Source: Litorilituus sediminis
GTDB taxonomy: Bacteria; Pseudomonadota; Gammaproteobacteria; Enterobacterales; Alteromonadaceae
DNA length: 64,000 nt
Reading direction: 5' to 3'
Assembly: GCF_004295665.1 (NCBI RefSeq)
Contig: NZ_CP034759.1
Coordinates: forward strand, 3,286,001-3,350,000
In this document: one piece after another, positions 45,109 through 54,377 of the stretch
Layout: each line of letters begins with the position of its first letter
How positions within the stretch are numbered: position 1 is the first letter of the stretch
Notes under the pieces: generated by a model
What the model was told of the DNA's origin: nothing
Databases searched by the model: none
The model's input: the letters and a program-made list of their open reading frames with translations, nothing else
Translations under genes and position numbers: made by a program

Positions 45109-45628
45109 TCAGCCAAGGTGTAAACGATTCTTCATGTGCAACTCAAGTGCAGGGTAATTGTATTGACTGTCGGTATTAATAATATGCGCTTTAAGCTTGT
45201 GGACCATGACGTACTAACTTAGTTCTTCTGCGCAATAGGTCGCGAGTTGAGCGCATGGTTTGTGGGTAGTTATATGCGAGTGGGAAATTCCCTCCTCTAA
45301 GCAAGCAGGCAATTTTATACGAATCGATTTTGTCATTTTTAGCTTTACCGCCATGAATCGCCTTCATATAAAGCGCATGACCGAGGACAAAATCAATGTC
45401 CTGTTGCTCACACCATTCACTGACCCAGTATCAGCGGTGCATACATTCAACACCGACAACGATATTGCCAAGATAAGGTGCAATAAGCTGATTTAGTAAG
45501 GTTTGCTCTGCTTTAATTTTTTGATGAAGTACCTTTTCACCATGATGATTTAAGATGCAGACATAAAGAATTCGCGCATGTAGGTCGATCCCACAATAAA
45601 AATCATGTAATTTGGTGTAGAATTTCAT
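45109..45628 (-). pseudogene. IS110-family transposase remnant
   Basis: Reading from 45628 on the minus strand gives MKFYTKLHDFYCGIDLHARILY, the N-terminal DEDD start of IS110 transposases. A TGA at 45431-45433 interrupts it where a Trp codon is expected (VGVECMHR-stop-YWVSEW). The same frame continues with HALYMKAIHGGKAKNDKIDSYK and RSTRDLLRRRTKLVRHG, then a frameshift near 45190 leads to INTDSQYNYPALE. The C-terminal Ser-containing domain is missing. Dead copy. Confidence 0.85.
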
Positions 45629-45710
45629 TGAGCTTTCTCCTTTTGGTTTTGTCGCCTTGAAGTTTAGCTGCTCGCTAAGCTTCGGGGAGAAGGTTCAATA
45701 AGTATCAAGA

Positions 45711-45747
45711 CATTACAGCGGACAAGCCGCTGAATACGGCGCTGGTC
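45711..45747 (+). repeat. 3-prime remnant of an attC site
   Basis: CCGCTGAATACGGCGCTGG matches the right arm of attC7 (CCGCTTAAAACGGCGTTAC) with a few changes, and GCTGGTC sits where GTTRRRY is expected. The left arm is absent. It lies just before the GNAT cassette gene, where the attC of the GFA cassette should be. Confidence 0.5.
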
Positions 45748-45761
45748 TCAGGAGATTAATT

Positions 45762-46247
45762 ATGTCTATTAGCTTAATTTCAGAAAATTCGTGGAATAGT
45801 ATTCTAAAAATTCAAGAAGAGGCTTATACCGATATATTACCTGAAGATATAAATGTACTTAAAAGTAAGTGGATTTCATCCCCCAATACTTGTGCAGTTT
45901 ATTTAAATAATGACAATAAGATTTTAGCTTATCTATTAGCCCACCCATGGGCGAGTGAAGTACCACCTAAGTTACATGAAAATATCCAGATTACAAATAG
46001 CATAAATCTATATTTACATGATTTGGCTTTAGCGCGAGAGGCAAGAGGCAAAGGTATAGCTAAGAACTTAGTAACTAACTTGATAGATAAGGCCAAATCA
46101 CAGGGCTTCGCTAAAATATTTTTGGTAGCTGTTCAAGGATCAGATATGTTTTGGGCTAAGTTTGGATTTAAAGTTATACCTAATGCGTTAATTTGTCCGA
46201 GTTATGGGGATTATTCCAAATTAATGACATTAGAGTTAACGACATAA
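45762..46247 (+). CDS. GNAT-family N-acetyltransferase, cassette-borne
   Basis: 161 residues. LYLHDLALAREARGKGIAKNLV is the acetyl-CoA-binding A motif (RxxGxG/A) and FWAKFGFKVIP the C-terminal part. AGGAG lies upstream of the ATG. GNAT genes are among the commonest integron cassettes; substrate unknown. The stop lies inside attC7. Confidence 0.85.
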   Translation: MSISLISENSWNSILKIQEEAYTDILPEDINVLKSKWISSPNTCAVYLNNDNKILAYLLAHPWASEVPPKLHENIQITNSINLYLHDLALAREARGKGIAKNLVTNLIDKAKSQGFAKIFLVAVQGSDMFWAKFGFKVIPNALICPSYGDYSKLMTLELTT

Positions 46248-46343
46248 CAAAGGTTTTCAACTCCGACAAATTACAGTTGGCTTTTTGTTCGTGCCTCACT
46301 TATTTTAGCCAGCTGCAATTTGCCGCTTAAAACGGCGTTACTG
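46242..46343 (+). repeat. attC site 7, right end of the array
   Basis: ACATAAC at 46242 and GTTACTG at 46337. CCGCTTAAAACGGCGTT forms the right arm, and GTTGGCT with AGCCAGC the centre, as in sites 1-3. It overlaps the GNAT stop on the left and the stop of the TolB-like gene (minus strand) on the right. Confidence 0.85.
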
Positions 46344-47306
46344 TTTGATTAACACAGCAGTATTTTGTTTAACTTGTTGCTCCAAATGCTCACTATTAAC
46401 GTGAAATAAACTTCTCGCTTGAGAGCCATTTTTAAGCACTTTTTCAATGTTTGAACCATCCTTGTTCACTTTATAAATATCATAAAAACCATGAACATTT
46501 TGTGATGAAAATAATACCTTTGAGCCATCTAAAGACCACACTGGCCCCCAATCAGCAATCGAGTTTTTGGTCAGTCGCTTATTGTTAGTGCCATCAATAT
46601 CCATAATGTACACTTCTTGGTTGCCATCTCGATTGGCAACGTACGCAATTTGTTTACCGTCTGGCGATATTTTTGGCGATATACTCTTAGTTTTATCGTT
46701 AGTAAGCTGGATTATGTTGCTTCCGTCAATATTAGCAATAGCGATTTGACTCGGCCCTGCGATGGTTTGAAATAGCAGTCGTCCATCAGGCATAAATTCA
46801 GGTGAGCGCCCTTGTAAGTGCGGGATTTTATGCTTGTTAGAACCATCGGGGTTCATTAACCACATTTCTTCCTGAGGTGTGCCATCTTCAGCTGTATATT
46901 CTCTAGCAAAGACAATGCTTTTACCATCAGGAGACCAAGTAGGCGCGCTGTCCCATACATGCTTAACATGAGTTAAACGTTTTATGTTTTTGCCATTGAT
47001 ATCTGCGGTATGAATAGACCAAGTTTTATATTTATCGTACTTACCATAAAAAGCAATGTGTTTACCGTTAGGTGAAACTGACGGGTAACCAATCGCTAAG
47101 ATGTCCGGCGAATTCCCCACCTTGACTTGCCTAATTCCTTTTTCATCAGTCATAAATAGGGTTTTTTTATTGTTTTCTATGCCGCCATAAATTATGGATA
47201 AAGGCAATTTCGGCTCAGCGCTATTCACTTGCCATGCAGTTGTCAGCGATAATAAAAACGCAGAAAAGCAGAGTGATTTTAATAGTGGAAATGTTTTGTT
47301 TTGCAT
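46338..47306 (-). CDS. periplasmic TolB-like beta-propeller protein
   Basis: 322 residues. Signal peptide ends at VNSAEP. Repeated blades of the PD40 type: YPSVSPNGKHIAFYG, PTWSPDGKSIVFA, SPKISPDGKQIAYVA and PVWSLDGSKVLFS. Related to the TolB propeller but without its N-terminal domain, so not the Tol-Pal TolB itself. Its stop codon overlaps the last attC; the array ends against this gene. Confidence 0.8.
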   Translation of the reverse strand: MQNKTFPLLKSLCFSAFLLSLTTAWQVNSAEPKLPLSIIYGGIENNKKTLFMTDEKGIRQVKVGNSPDILAIGYPSVSPNGKHIAFYGKYDKYKTWSIHTADINGKNIKRLTHVKHVWDSAPTWSPDGKSIVFAREYTAEDGTPQEEMWLMNPDGSNKHKIPHLQGRSPEFMPDGRLLFQTIAGPSQIAIANIDGSNIIQLTNDKTKSISPKISPDGKQIAYVANRDGNQEVYIMDIDGTNNKRLTKNSIADWGPVWSLDGSKVLFSSQNVHGFYDIYKVNKDGSNIEKVLKNGSQARSLFHVNSEHLEQQVKQNTAVLIKQ

Positions 47307-47743
47307 GTATTCGACCTTGTTATGAGTTGTATGTCAGAGGAATATAGTGCAATGAAGGTCGAATACATGATTTATCCATGACTTTTTCCTGACTTTTACC
47401 TGATGCTGGCTACAGTCCTTGGTATACAAGGCATGATGAATATTGATGTGAGTATTTTTACGCTATGATTTATGCTCGATTTTTGTAGTATCGATGAAAA
47501 AAATAGCTTCACCTGACAAATCGGTATGAATGAACAGGTGTATTTAGTAGACTTCAATAGTTCTGTCATTTGCATCTAAAGATATTTAACCTGCATTTAA
47601 GCAGAGGTTGATTCGCTGTTTTTATTTGAATTGTGAGCATCAGTTATTGGGTATACGTATTTAATACTCAATTAATGAATTTAGAACTGTATTTTATGTA
47701 AAAGCTTTTATTTATTTTAGAAACCATTATTCAAGGATGTTTA
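47307..47743. other. intergenic region, divergent
   Basis: About 437 AT-rich bases between the TolB-like and BspA-type genes. It must hold both promoters. I see no gene, repeat or strong hairpin. Confidence 0.35.
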
Positions 47744-49279
47744 ATGAAGTCATCTCAATTGTTTTACCTATCGTCAATTTTTTATTTAAAACTGTTCAAA
47801 GCAGTATTGTTCATCTCTATTATTTCTCTATTCTTTGTTGCTGTAATAAGCCTACTAAAAGAAAGACCATTTATAACTACCTGGAAAACAGATAATGAGG
47901 GGGGAAGCTCTGATCATCAAATCACTATTACTACTAATCCAAAGTTTTCTTCTTACGACTATAGTGTTGATTGGGGTGATGGTAGTTCAAGTCATAATTT
48001 AACTGGCGATTATACTCATAGCTATGCTAAACCAGGCATATATAAAGTAAGTATTAGTGGATCTTTTCCTCAAACATATTTTGAGTATTCCCAATCATCT
48101 GATAGCAATAAGTTACTGACTATTAAACAGTGGGGAGATGGAGTTTGGTTATCTTTTGAGCAGGCTTTTGCTGGATGTGGCAATTTGACTAGCCAAGCAA
48201 TAGATTCGCCGAATTTATCCGCTGTAACGAATATGGAGAAAGCGTTTAATGATGCAAAGTTATTTAATCTTGATATAAATGCTTGGGATGTTAGCTCGGT
48301 AACAAATATGCAGCAGATGTTCGATGGCGCTAGTGCATTTAACCAAGATATCAGCGCTTGGGACGTTAGTTCAGTGACTAATATGCAGCAGATGTTTAGT
48401 AATGCCCGTACATTCAACCAAGATATTAGCGCTTGGGATGTTAGCTCAGTAACAAATATGCAGCAGATGTTCGATAACGCTCGTACATTCAATCAAGATA
48501 TTAGCACTTGGGATGTTAGCTCAGTGACCAATATGAAAAGAATGTTTTATTATGCGCTAGAGTTTAATCAAAAGATTGGAAGTTGGGACGTTAGTTCAGT
48601 AATAAACATGCAAGAGTTATTTGCTTACGCTTCTAAATTTAATCAAGATATCGGTGCATGGAATGTTAGCTCAGTAACTAATATGGTCGAACTTTTTAGT
48701 AGCCTCAGAGATTTTAATCGGGATATTGGTTCTTGGGATGTGAGTTCGGTCACAGATATGAAAGGGATGTTTTCTCATGCTTTCAAGTTTAACCAAGATA
48801 TTAGCGCTTGGGATGTAAGTTCAGTCACAAACATTGCATATATGTTTATAAATGCAAGGAATTTCAATCAAGATATTAGTGCTTGGAATGTTAGCTCAGT
48901 AATTAATATGCAGGCTGCTTTTTCTCATGCTAAAAAATTTAACCAAGATATTGCTACATGGAATGTGGGTTCAGTAACGAATATGAAACTGATGTTTGCA
49001 AGTGCGGATGAGTTCAATCAAGATATTGGTGGTTGGGATGTAAGTTCTGTAACCAATATGCAGGAAATGTTTTCTAATGCAGATAAATTCAATCAAGATA
49101 TCTCCAGTTGGAATGTCAGCTCAGTAACCAACATGGCTTATATGTTTAAAAGTGCAAGAAATTTCAATCAAGATATTGGTAATTGGGATATAAGCTCTGT
49201 AATCAATATGCAAGAAATGTTTTCTGGTGCAGTTACATTTAATCAAGATATATCCAGTTGGGATGAAAAGCGATTATGA
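47744..49279 (+). CDS. BspA-type surface protein with DUF285 repeats
   Basis: 511 residues. A membrane helix at about 16-39 ([16 protein letters not shown]) is followed by a PKD-like strand region ([26 protein letters not shown]) and then DUF285-type repeats, each of 25 residues with core [20 protein letters not shown]. The last repeat is cut by DEKRL and a stop, so the C-terminus may be lost. Such proteins are found on the surface or are secreted and may bind host or particle surfaces. Likely laterally mobile family. Confidence 0.85.
   Translation: MKSSQLFYLSSIFYLKLFKAVLFISIISLFFVAVISLLKERPFITTWKTDNEGGSSDHQITITTNPKFSSYDYSVDWGDGSSSHNLTGDYTHSYAKPGIYKVSISGSFPQTYFEYSQSSDSNKLLTIKQWGDGVWLSFEQAFAGCGNLTSQAIDSPNLSAVTNMEKAFNDAKLFNLDINAWDVSSVTNMQQMFDGASAFNQDISAWDVSSVTNMQQMFSNARTFNQDISAWDVSSVTNMQQMFDNARTFNQDISTWDVSSVTNMKRMFYYALEFNQKIGSWDVSSVINMQELFAYASKFNQDIGAWNVSSVTNMVELFSSLRDFNRDIGSWDVSSVTDMKGMFSHAFKFNQDISAWDVSSVTNIAYMFINARNFNQDISAWNVSSVINMQAAFSHAKKFNQDIATWNVGSVTNMKLMFASADEFNQDIGGWDVSSVTNMQEMFSNADKFNQDISSWNVSSVTNMAYMFKSARNFNQDIGNWDISSVINMQEMFSGAVTFNQDISSWDEKRL
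48248..49222 (+). repeat. 13 tandem 75-bp units in the BspA-type gene
   Basis: Thirteen consecutive 25-codon units lie end to end with no insertion or deletion, followed by one partial unit to the stop. Units differ at the DNA level but share codons for FNQDI and SSVTNM. The regular length indicates selection on a solenoid fold and gives the locus potential to change unit number by recombination. Confidence 0.9.
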
Positions 49280-49443
49280 GTTTATCTTCAATTCCCGCTG
49301 TTTTTAATCTATAGCTTGGAGGAGCGGGGGGCTTTTAGGGGAGTTGATGTAACACAATCAAATTTTAATACGGGAAGATAAGTCAGACATAGTATAAAGT
49401 TTTCGACAAAAGCGTGATTGCAAGTCAGTTGTTAATACGCCAG

Positions 49444-49908
49444 TTAAATCAGCCTTCCCATGACATAGTTTGTTAATACTTGCCCGCGAATTTCAACTTG
49501 TTGGGCTTTTATCTGCTGAAAACCAAAGTGCTGGAAAAATGGTTTTGCTGTGATGCTAACCTGCGCATGCAGTCTGGTTATCTTGCGTGCCTTGGCTGAA
49601 TTAACTATCTGCTGCATTAAGCTTTTACCTACGCCCATGCCTTGGTAGTCTTTATGGCAAAAGAAATGATCGATATAACCATCATCTTGTAGGTCAGCAT
49701 AACCAGCAAGGTTATTGTCTATGGTGGCAATAAAGGGCTTTAAGGCACGAATACGCGCAGACCATTGCTTATCATCATATTCGTCAGGTGCCCAAGCTTC
49801 TACTTGCGCTTGCGAATAATCGTTACGATTAATATGCCTAACTGTCTGATAAAAGAGTGCTCTTAGGCTTGCTTCATCGCCCGGTTGAAATTCTCGGATT
49901 ATTATCAT
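49444..49908 (-). CDS. GNAT-family N-acetyltransferase
   Basis: 154 residues. IIREFQPGDEASLRALFYQTV is a typical start and DYQGMGVGKSLMQQIV the acetyl-CoA motif, with FFQHFGF at the C-terminal part. Most similar in form to small YjaB-type acetyltransferases. Substrate unknown. Confidence 0.85.
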   Translation of the reverse strand: MIIIREFQPGDEASLRALFYQTVRHINRNDYSQAQVEAWAPDEYDDKQWSARIRALKPFIATIDNNLAGYADLQDDGYIDHFFCHKDYQGMGVGKSLMQQIVNSAKARKITRLHAQVSITAKPFFQHFGFQQIKAQQVEIRGQVLTNYVMGRLI

Positions 49909-49952
49909 GCTTAACCCATGTAAATGAGGTGCATTTGCGCAAGTACCTAATA

Positions 49953-50399
49953 TTAGGGAGATATTTTTAATTTTCTACCCGTAAAGGTAAAGCCATTTTT
50001 CTGGTAAAAGCTGAAGGTACGATCCCATTTAGCATCTGCTGGCGCGGAAACGTCTACTCTTTGCCAGTGGCGCTGACGCGCTATGTTACAAATCTCACTG
50101 ATAACCTTTTGGCCAACACCTTGTGACCTATAAGCCTGATTAACCCATAGCTCATTGATTATACCGTATTTTCCCTGGGCAAAAATGGCAAAGGATTCTA
50201 CTAAAGTAAAAAAGGCGATCACTGTTGAGCCATCAACTAAGGTATAGGCTTCATGTGGATTATTTGGATTATCTAATTGAGCGAATATTTGTTCGAATGC
50301 TTCATCAGTAGGTATTGATGAAGCACCAAAGAGTTCGCTATAAAGTAATGTTATGTACTTTTTTATTTCTGCTTTATCGGTAACTTTATCTAACTTCAT
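49953..50399 (-). CDS. GNAT-family N-acetyltransferase
   Basis: 148 residues. INELWVNQAYRSQGVGQKVI is the acetyl-CoA-binding motif, and FYQKNGFTFTGRK follows. The gene overlaps the next one upstream (on the minus strand) by 4 bases, so the two are co-translated. Substrate unknown. Confidence 0.85.
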   Translation of the reverse strand: MKLDKVTDKAEIKKYITLLYSELFGASSIPTDEAFEQIFAQLDNPNNPHEAYTLVDGSTVIAFFTLVESFAIFAQGKYGIINELWVNQAYRSQGVGQKVISEICNIARQRHWQRVDVSAPADAKWDRTFSFYQKNGFTFTGRKLKISP

Positions 50400-50809
50400 T
50401 GATGTTTTGACTTTATTTGGCTGTTTATTCGCCTTAAGACGAAATAGGTTAGTAATAGATAAATAATGGTAGCTAAATGTTTGATTATCACTTTAGTTGC
50501 TGCCTCTGCGTTGTATGCCAGTAGTGCATCTGATACTGGCATTACTATGCCTAGTAGCGCGCACCACATTAATATGACAAAATTTCGGCTATAAAGCAGA
50601 TAAGCTAATATAGAGGTGATGAATATCGTGCGTGAACCATATATTTTTACCCAGTCTTGGTCACTTTCTGATATCAAGGCTGTGCCTCTGATGTCGGCGA
50701 AGTTAGCAGGCTCAATATAAGCAAAGATACCATAGAACCCTTGCAGTAGTACCATTAGCAATACCAAGATAAAACCAAGTGTTTCTAATTTTTTGTGTTG
50801 AGTTACCAT
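50396..50809 (-). CDS. small membrane protein, DUF4267-like
   Basis: 137 residues with four hydrophobic segments. IYGSRTIFITSILAYLL followed by GIVMPVSDALLAY and a late His resembles the DUF4267 family of four-helix membrane proteins. First gene of a two-gene unit with the GNAT enzyme. Confidence 0.55.
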   Translation of the reverse strand: MVTQHKKLETLGFILVLLMVLLQGFYGIFAYIEPANFADIRGTALISESDQDWVKIYGSRTIFITSILAYLLYSRNFVILMWCALLGIVMPVSDALLAYNAEAATKVIIKHLATIIYLLLTYFVLRRINSQIKSKHQ

Positions 50810-51279
50810 TGTTGTCCTTAAGCTTGGGTTAAGCGTTGCATGTGGCTTTTGTATTACACCTTTGATATCGCATGCGCTTCACATTGTTATATTTACTAGG
50901 TAGAGCCGATAACATATGGCTATCGTAATAAAACTGCTACTATTTAATTGTTACTAAGTATTAGGCTTTATATCAATGGGATGCTGTTTTTGATGATGGG
51001 GACCTGTATAAGTCTGGGCGAATAGACCAGTGTCTCTATACTTCCCCTGAAACAGATACGGTTGTGTTTTTTTCTCGTCGTCATACCAAGCAGAAGTTTG
51101 GCTTCATGCTTACGCTTGTGAAATTGTTAAATAAATATTTCGTGATTAAACCACCGCTGATAGGTGATTGATGCAGGTATAATTTACTTGAGTTTTGACT
51201 AGCTTAGCATATTGAATTTCTTTTGTAGTTTGACTGCTAAAGTCATGGCTAAAAAGAAGTGTATTCAATAACTTTTATA
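50810..51279. other. intergenic, no gene seen
   Basis: About 470 bases with only short open frames. No convincing repeat or RNA seen. Confidence 0.35.
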
Positions 51280-51501
51280 TCAATTACCATCTCCAAAAAA
51301 TGTAGTACTAGCACTGGCTGCTATCACTGAGGTTGAGGCTTTGTCTATTTTACAGCTTTTTCGTGGTTTCAATGTAGCTAAAATCCCTAGGCAACATAAT
51401 GCACTAATGCCGATAGCTAGCGTCCAATTCTGGCTGATAAAACCAATATAATTGGCTATGGCAATGGTTGCGATTAAGATAAGTCTGATGATTATTTTCA
51501 T
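51280..51501 (-). CDS. small hypothetical membrane protein
   Basis: 73 residues with two hydrophobic segments (MKIIIRLILIATIAIAN and NWTLAIGISALCCLGIL) and a Ser/Thr-rich tail ending FFGDGN. AAGG lies seven bases before the ATG, which supports translation. No family recognised. Confidence 0.5.
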   Translation of the reverse strand: MKIIIRLILIATIAIANYIGFISQNWTLAIGISALCCLGILATLKPRKSCKIDKASTSVIAASASTTFFGDGN

Positions 51502-51597
51502 GTTAATACCTTCATAACGAATTACTAGTTACTGTCTATAGTCGTTAATTAAGAATTTTTATTACAAGTAATTTACTTTTTATCGCTTAATTTAGTA

Positions 51598-52914
51598 TTA
51601 AGGCTTAGCATGGCTGTCTATCGGCCAAGTCATGGTAATTCGTGCTCCGCTATCAGCTAAGTTAACTAGGCTAAGTTCCCCCCCGTGATTACGGGTAATT
51701 TCAGCACAAAGAGATAAGCCAATGCCTGAGCCTTGGCTTTTGGTGGTGTAAAAGGGCGTAAGTGCATTATCTAAGTTGGCAAAGCCTGGGCCATTATCAG
51801 TCACTTCAATGACTTGTTCATTGTTTTGATAATAAATACTGACATCGATAATACAGGTATCTTGCGTGCAGGCTTCTTGAGCATTTTTAAAAAGATTAAT
51901 AAATATCTGGGCCAATTGTTGGTTATCACCATAACATTGGTTATTTCCTTGAATGTTTACTTGGCACTTATCTAAGGTCATCGCCTTGGCTTCTTCGATA
52001 AGGTCGCTGAAGTTGAACCAAGTGCATTTAGGTGTTGGTAGTTGACTAAGTTGGCTGTACTGCTCAATAAAGCTAAGTAAGCGGTTACTGCGTTGTTGTA
52101 TTCTATTTAATACTAGCTCTATTTGTTGTTGGTTATAGTTTTGTGTACTTAATAACGTATCTGCCATAGAGGCCATGGGAGTTAATGAATTTCTCAGCTC
52201 ATGGGCTAGTACGCGAATTAAGTTGGCTTGCGTGGTGCTTTGCTGTTGATTTAAAGGCTTGGAAATATTTAAAGCTGAAAATATATGGCAGCGCTTGCCT
52301 TGAAATAAGTAACTAATACTTTGACATTGCCACTGATGGGCAAAGTGAGTATGGCTTAATTTATCATTAGTCAGTTGAAAACCTAAATCTGTGGCGCTAG
52401 TGCCAAGCAGCATAGGTTGTTGCATATGCTCTTTCATGGCTGAATTGCGATAGCGCAATAGGTTGTTTTCATCAAATAAACACACGGGAATTGGCCAGGA
52501 ATCAAGAATATGGCTGAGTAAGCTTTCCATGGTTTGTGCTTGGTTTTGTTTAGCACTATGAGAGCTGGCTAATTGTGCTATTTCTCGTTGTAACTCTGCC
52601 AGTAAGTTATCTTGATGCTGCGGCTTAAAGCGTAAGTTAGTTTCTCCTTCACCAAGTATTTGTGTGTACGTGGTGAGCTGCATTATGGTGTCTCGCCAAA
52701 AGTGATAACTGCGCCAAGCACACCAAATAAGCGGGTAACAAAGAAAAAATACTGAAGTGGCAATGGCTAGCTTACTCCAGTTTAAGGTATAAAGTAATGC
52801 GCCGCTAAGGCTAAGTATGATAATAACTAGGCTAGTCAAGGCAAGAATAAGCCATTGCTCATGACTTAATTTGCTAGAAATACGCTGTATTATGCCTTTG
52901 CGGGCGTCACTCAT
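51598..52914 (-). CDS. sensor histidine kinase
   Basis: 438 residues. Two N-terminal membrane helices (about 21-43 and 48-65) have almost no periplasmic loop, followed by a HAMP-like linker, PAS (about 130-205) and kinase core: H-box VLAHELRNSLTPM, N-box NLFKNAQEA, G1 DNGPGF, G2 GSGIGLSLC. The short loop suggests sensing in or at the membrane, as in intramembrane-sensing kinases beside ABC transporters. Three bases separate it from the regulator gene upstream. Confidence 0.9.
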   Translation of the reverse strand: MSDARKGIIQRISSKLSHEQWLILALTSLVIIILSLSGALLYTLNWSKLAIATSVFFLCYPLIWCAWRSYHFWRDTIMQLTTYTQILGEGETNLRFKPQHQDNLLAELQREIAQLASSHSAKQNQAQTMESLLSHILDSWPIPVCLFDENNLLRYRNSAMKEHMQQPMLLGTSATDLGFQLTNDKLSHTHFAHQWQCQSISYLFQGKRCHIFSALNISKPLNQQQSTTQANLIRVLAHELRNSLTPMASMADTLLSTQNYNQQQIELVLNRIQQRSNRLLSFIEQYSQLSQLPTPKCTWFNFSDLIEEAKAMTLDKCQVNIQGNNQCYGDNQQLAQIFINLFKNAQEACTQDTCIIDVSIYYQNNEQVIEVTDNGPGFANLDNALTPFYTTKSQGSGIGLSLCAEITRNHGGELSLVNLADSGARITMTWPIDSHAKP

Positions 52915-52917
52915 AAC

Positions 52918-54270
52918 TTACGACTCATAACTGATATTGAACTTTTCTAAGCGGCGATATAAAGCATTCCTTGATATTTCAAGAATTTTTGCTGCCTCAC
53001 TGACTTGACCATTACATACCGACATGGCTTTTTCAATCAGTTGTTGTTCAGCAACCTCTAATGGTTGTAAGGTCACGGCATTGACTTGATTTTGATTGCT
53101 TTCAATAAGTAATGCTTGCGGGCTGATTTCATCACTAGATGTGAGTAATACCGCGCGTTCAATGACATGGCTTAATTCTCGAATATTGCCGGGCCACTGG
53201 TGTTGTTTTAGTTGCTTTATCGCACTTTCACTCAGCTTAGCCGCGGTTTTTTGGTATTTGGCTGAAAACTTGTCAATGAAGCTGTTTGCCAGTGGCTCAA
53301 TATCTTCAAGGCGTTCCCTAAGCGGTGGTAGAGTGATCACCATGGTATTTAAGCGGTACAGTAAATCTTGGCGAAAGGCTTGTTCTTGCACTAAGTTGTT
53401 TAGGTCTGCATTGGTGGCACTAATTAAACGGACATTGGCGGTTTGTGTTTGACTTGAACCTAACACCTCGTACTGACCTGTTTCTAAAACACGTAGTAAT
53501 TTAGGTTGTAAAGAAAGCGGCAGAGAGCCGATTTCATCAAAAAATAGCGTACCTTTATCGGCAAGCTGAAAGCGACCAACACGGTTTTGTTTGGCGTCGG
53601 TAAAGGCGCCTTTTTGGTGACCAAATAATTCACTTTCAAATAAATTATCCGGAATAGCGGCCATATTGACAGAAATCAGTGGTGCATGTTTACGTTGCGA
53701 TAACTGATGAATGCGCTCGGCCAGTAATGACTTACCCGTACCATTTTCACCGAGTATTAACACGTTGGCATCGGTTGGTGCAATTTGTTCAACAATCGCT
53801 TCAATGGCCTGCATGCTTTTGGCTTGAGCTAACCAAGGTTTACTGTGCTCGGTTGACAGTAATTGCCTATAGCCTTGGTTTTGCTGATTTAATGTAGCGC
53901 TATTAAGTTGTTGTTTAATGCTGTTGAGTAACTTGAGTTTGTTCCATGGCTTTTCAATAAAGTCTACCGCTCCTTGTCGCAAGCCTTGTACCGCAAGCTC
54001 AATAGAGCCCCAGGCAGTCATCAAAATGATAGGAATGTTAAGTGGCGCAAGCTGCTCTAGAATCGCTAAACCTTCCTGACCACTGGTGGTATCTCGGCTA
54101 AAGTTCATATCAAGTAAGATAAGATCAGGCTTTTGGTTATTGGCAGTGATGGTAATTTCTTTGCTATTACTGGCTTCAACCGTTTGGTAGCCTTCGCTGC
54201 TAAGCAGTAAATTAAGCGCTAAGCGAATATCCTCATCGTCATCGGCGATTAATATAGTGGCATTGGACAT
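52918..54270 (-). CDS. NtrC-type sigma-54-dependent response regulator
   Basis: About 450 residues. The ATG at 54270 starts at MSNATILIADDDED; the frame is open further but upstream residues are not receiver-like. Receiver (about 1-120) with phospho-Asp in LLDMNF; AAA+ domain with Walker A GENGTGKS and sigma-54 contact loop GAFTDA (usually GAFTGA); C-terminal Fis-type helix-turn-helix AAKILEISRNALYRRL. It is cotranscribed with the ABC genes upstream and the kinase downstream, and a sigma-54 promoter precedes the unit. Confidence 0.92.
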   Translation of the reverse strand: MSNATILIADDDEDIRLALNLLLSSEGYQTVEASNSKEITITANNQKPDLILLDMNFSRDTTSGQEGLAILEQLAPLNIPIILMTAWGSIELAVQGLRQGAVDFIEKPWNKLKLLNSIKQQLNSATLNQQNQGYRQLLSTEHSKPWLAQAKSMQAIEAIVEQIAPTDANVLILGENGTGKSLLAERIHQLSQRKHAPLISVNMAAIPDNLFESELFGHQKGAFTDAKQNRVGRFQLADKGTLFFDEIGSLPLSLQPKLLRVLETGQYEVLGSSQTQTANVRLISATNADLNNLVQEQAFRQDLLYRLNTMVITLPPLRERLEDIEPLANSFIDKFSAKYQKTAAKLSESAIKQLKQHQWPGNIRELSHVIERAVLLTSSDEISPQALLIESNQNQVNAVTLQPLEVAEQQLIEKAMSVCNGQVSEAAKILEISRNALYRRLEKFNISYES

Positions 54271-54337
54271 AATTGGGTATCTCGTAAAAATACAGAAAGG
54301 GAGATGAGTAACCCATATCCCTTTTTGTTGCATATAT

Positions 54338-54357
54338 GGGGTTAAGCAAATAACCCC
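54338..54357 (-). terminator. hairpin between permease and regulator genes
   Basis: GGGGTTA and TAACCCC form a 7-bp stem; a second imperfect hairpin (AAAGGGA and TCCCTTT) lies at 54296-54324. They may reduce read-through from the transporter genes into the regulator genes, or stabilise mRNA ends. Confidence 0.45.
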
Positions 54358-54377
54358 TTAAGGTTAAACCTGAAACG

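Larger units (their letters stand above)
38799..46343 (+). mobile_element. integron cassette array lacking a visible integrase (CALIN)
   Basis: Six complete attC-like sites (93-102 bp, one of 90) and one remnant punctuate eight intact plus-strand genes and one IS-split gene. Each site lies directly after a stop codon, begins with an AAC-ending R-double-prime box, ends with a GTT-starting R-prime box, and folds on a central imperfect palindrome. Cassette genes are mostly unknown, as in sedentary chromosomal integrons. No tyrosine recombinase gene is in the window. Confidence 0.85.

Noticed and set aside
45260-45496. Plus-strand 78-residue frame
   Set aside because: It is antisense to the IS110-family remnant, which explains the sequence better.
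48070-48492. Minus-strand frame of 140 codons with internal repeats
   Set aside because: It is the antisense of the 75-bp repeats of the BspA-type gene; its repeats are only a consequence of those.
48248-49222. Regular repeats that could suggest a CRISPR array
   Set aside because: Units are coding, 75 bp without unique spacers, and in one open frame.
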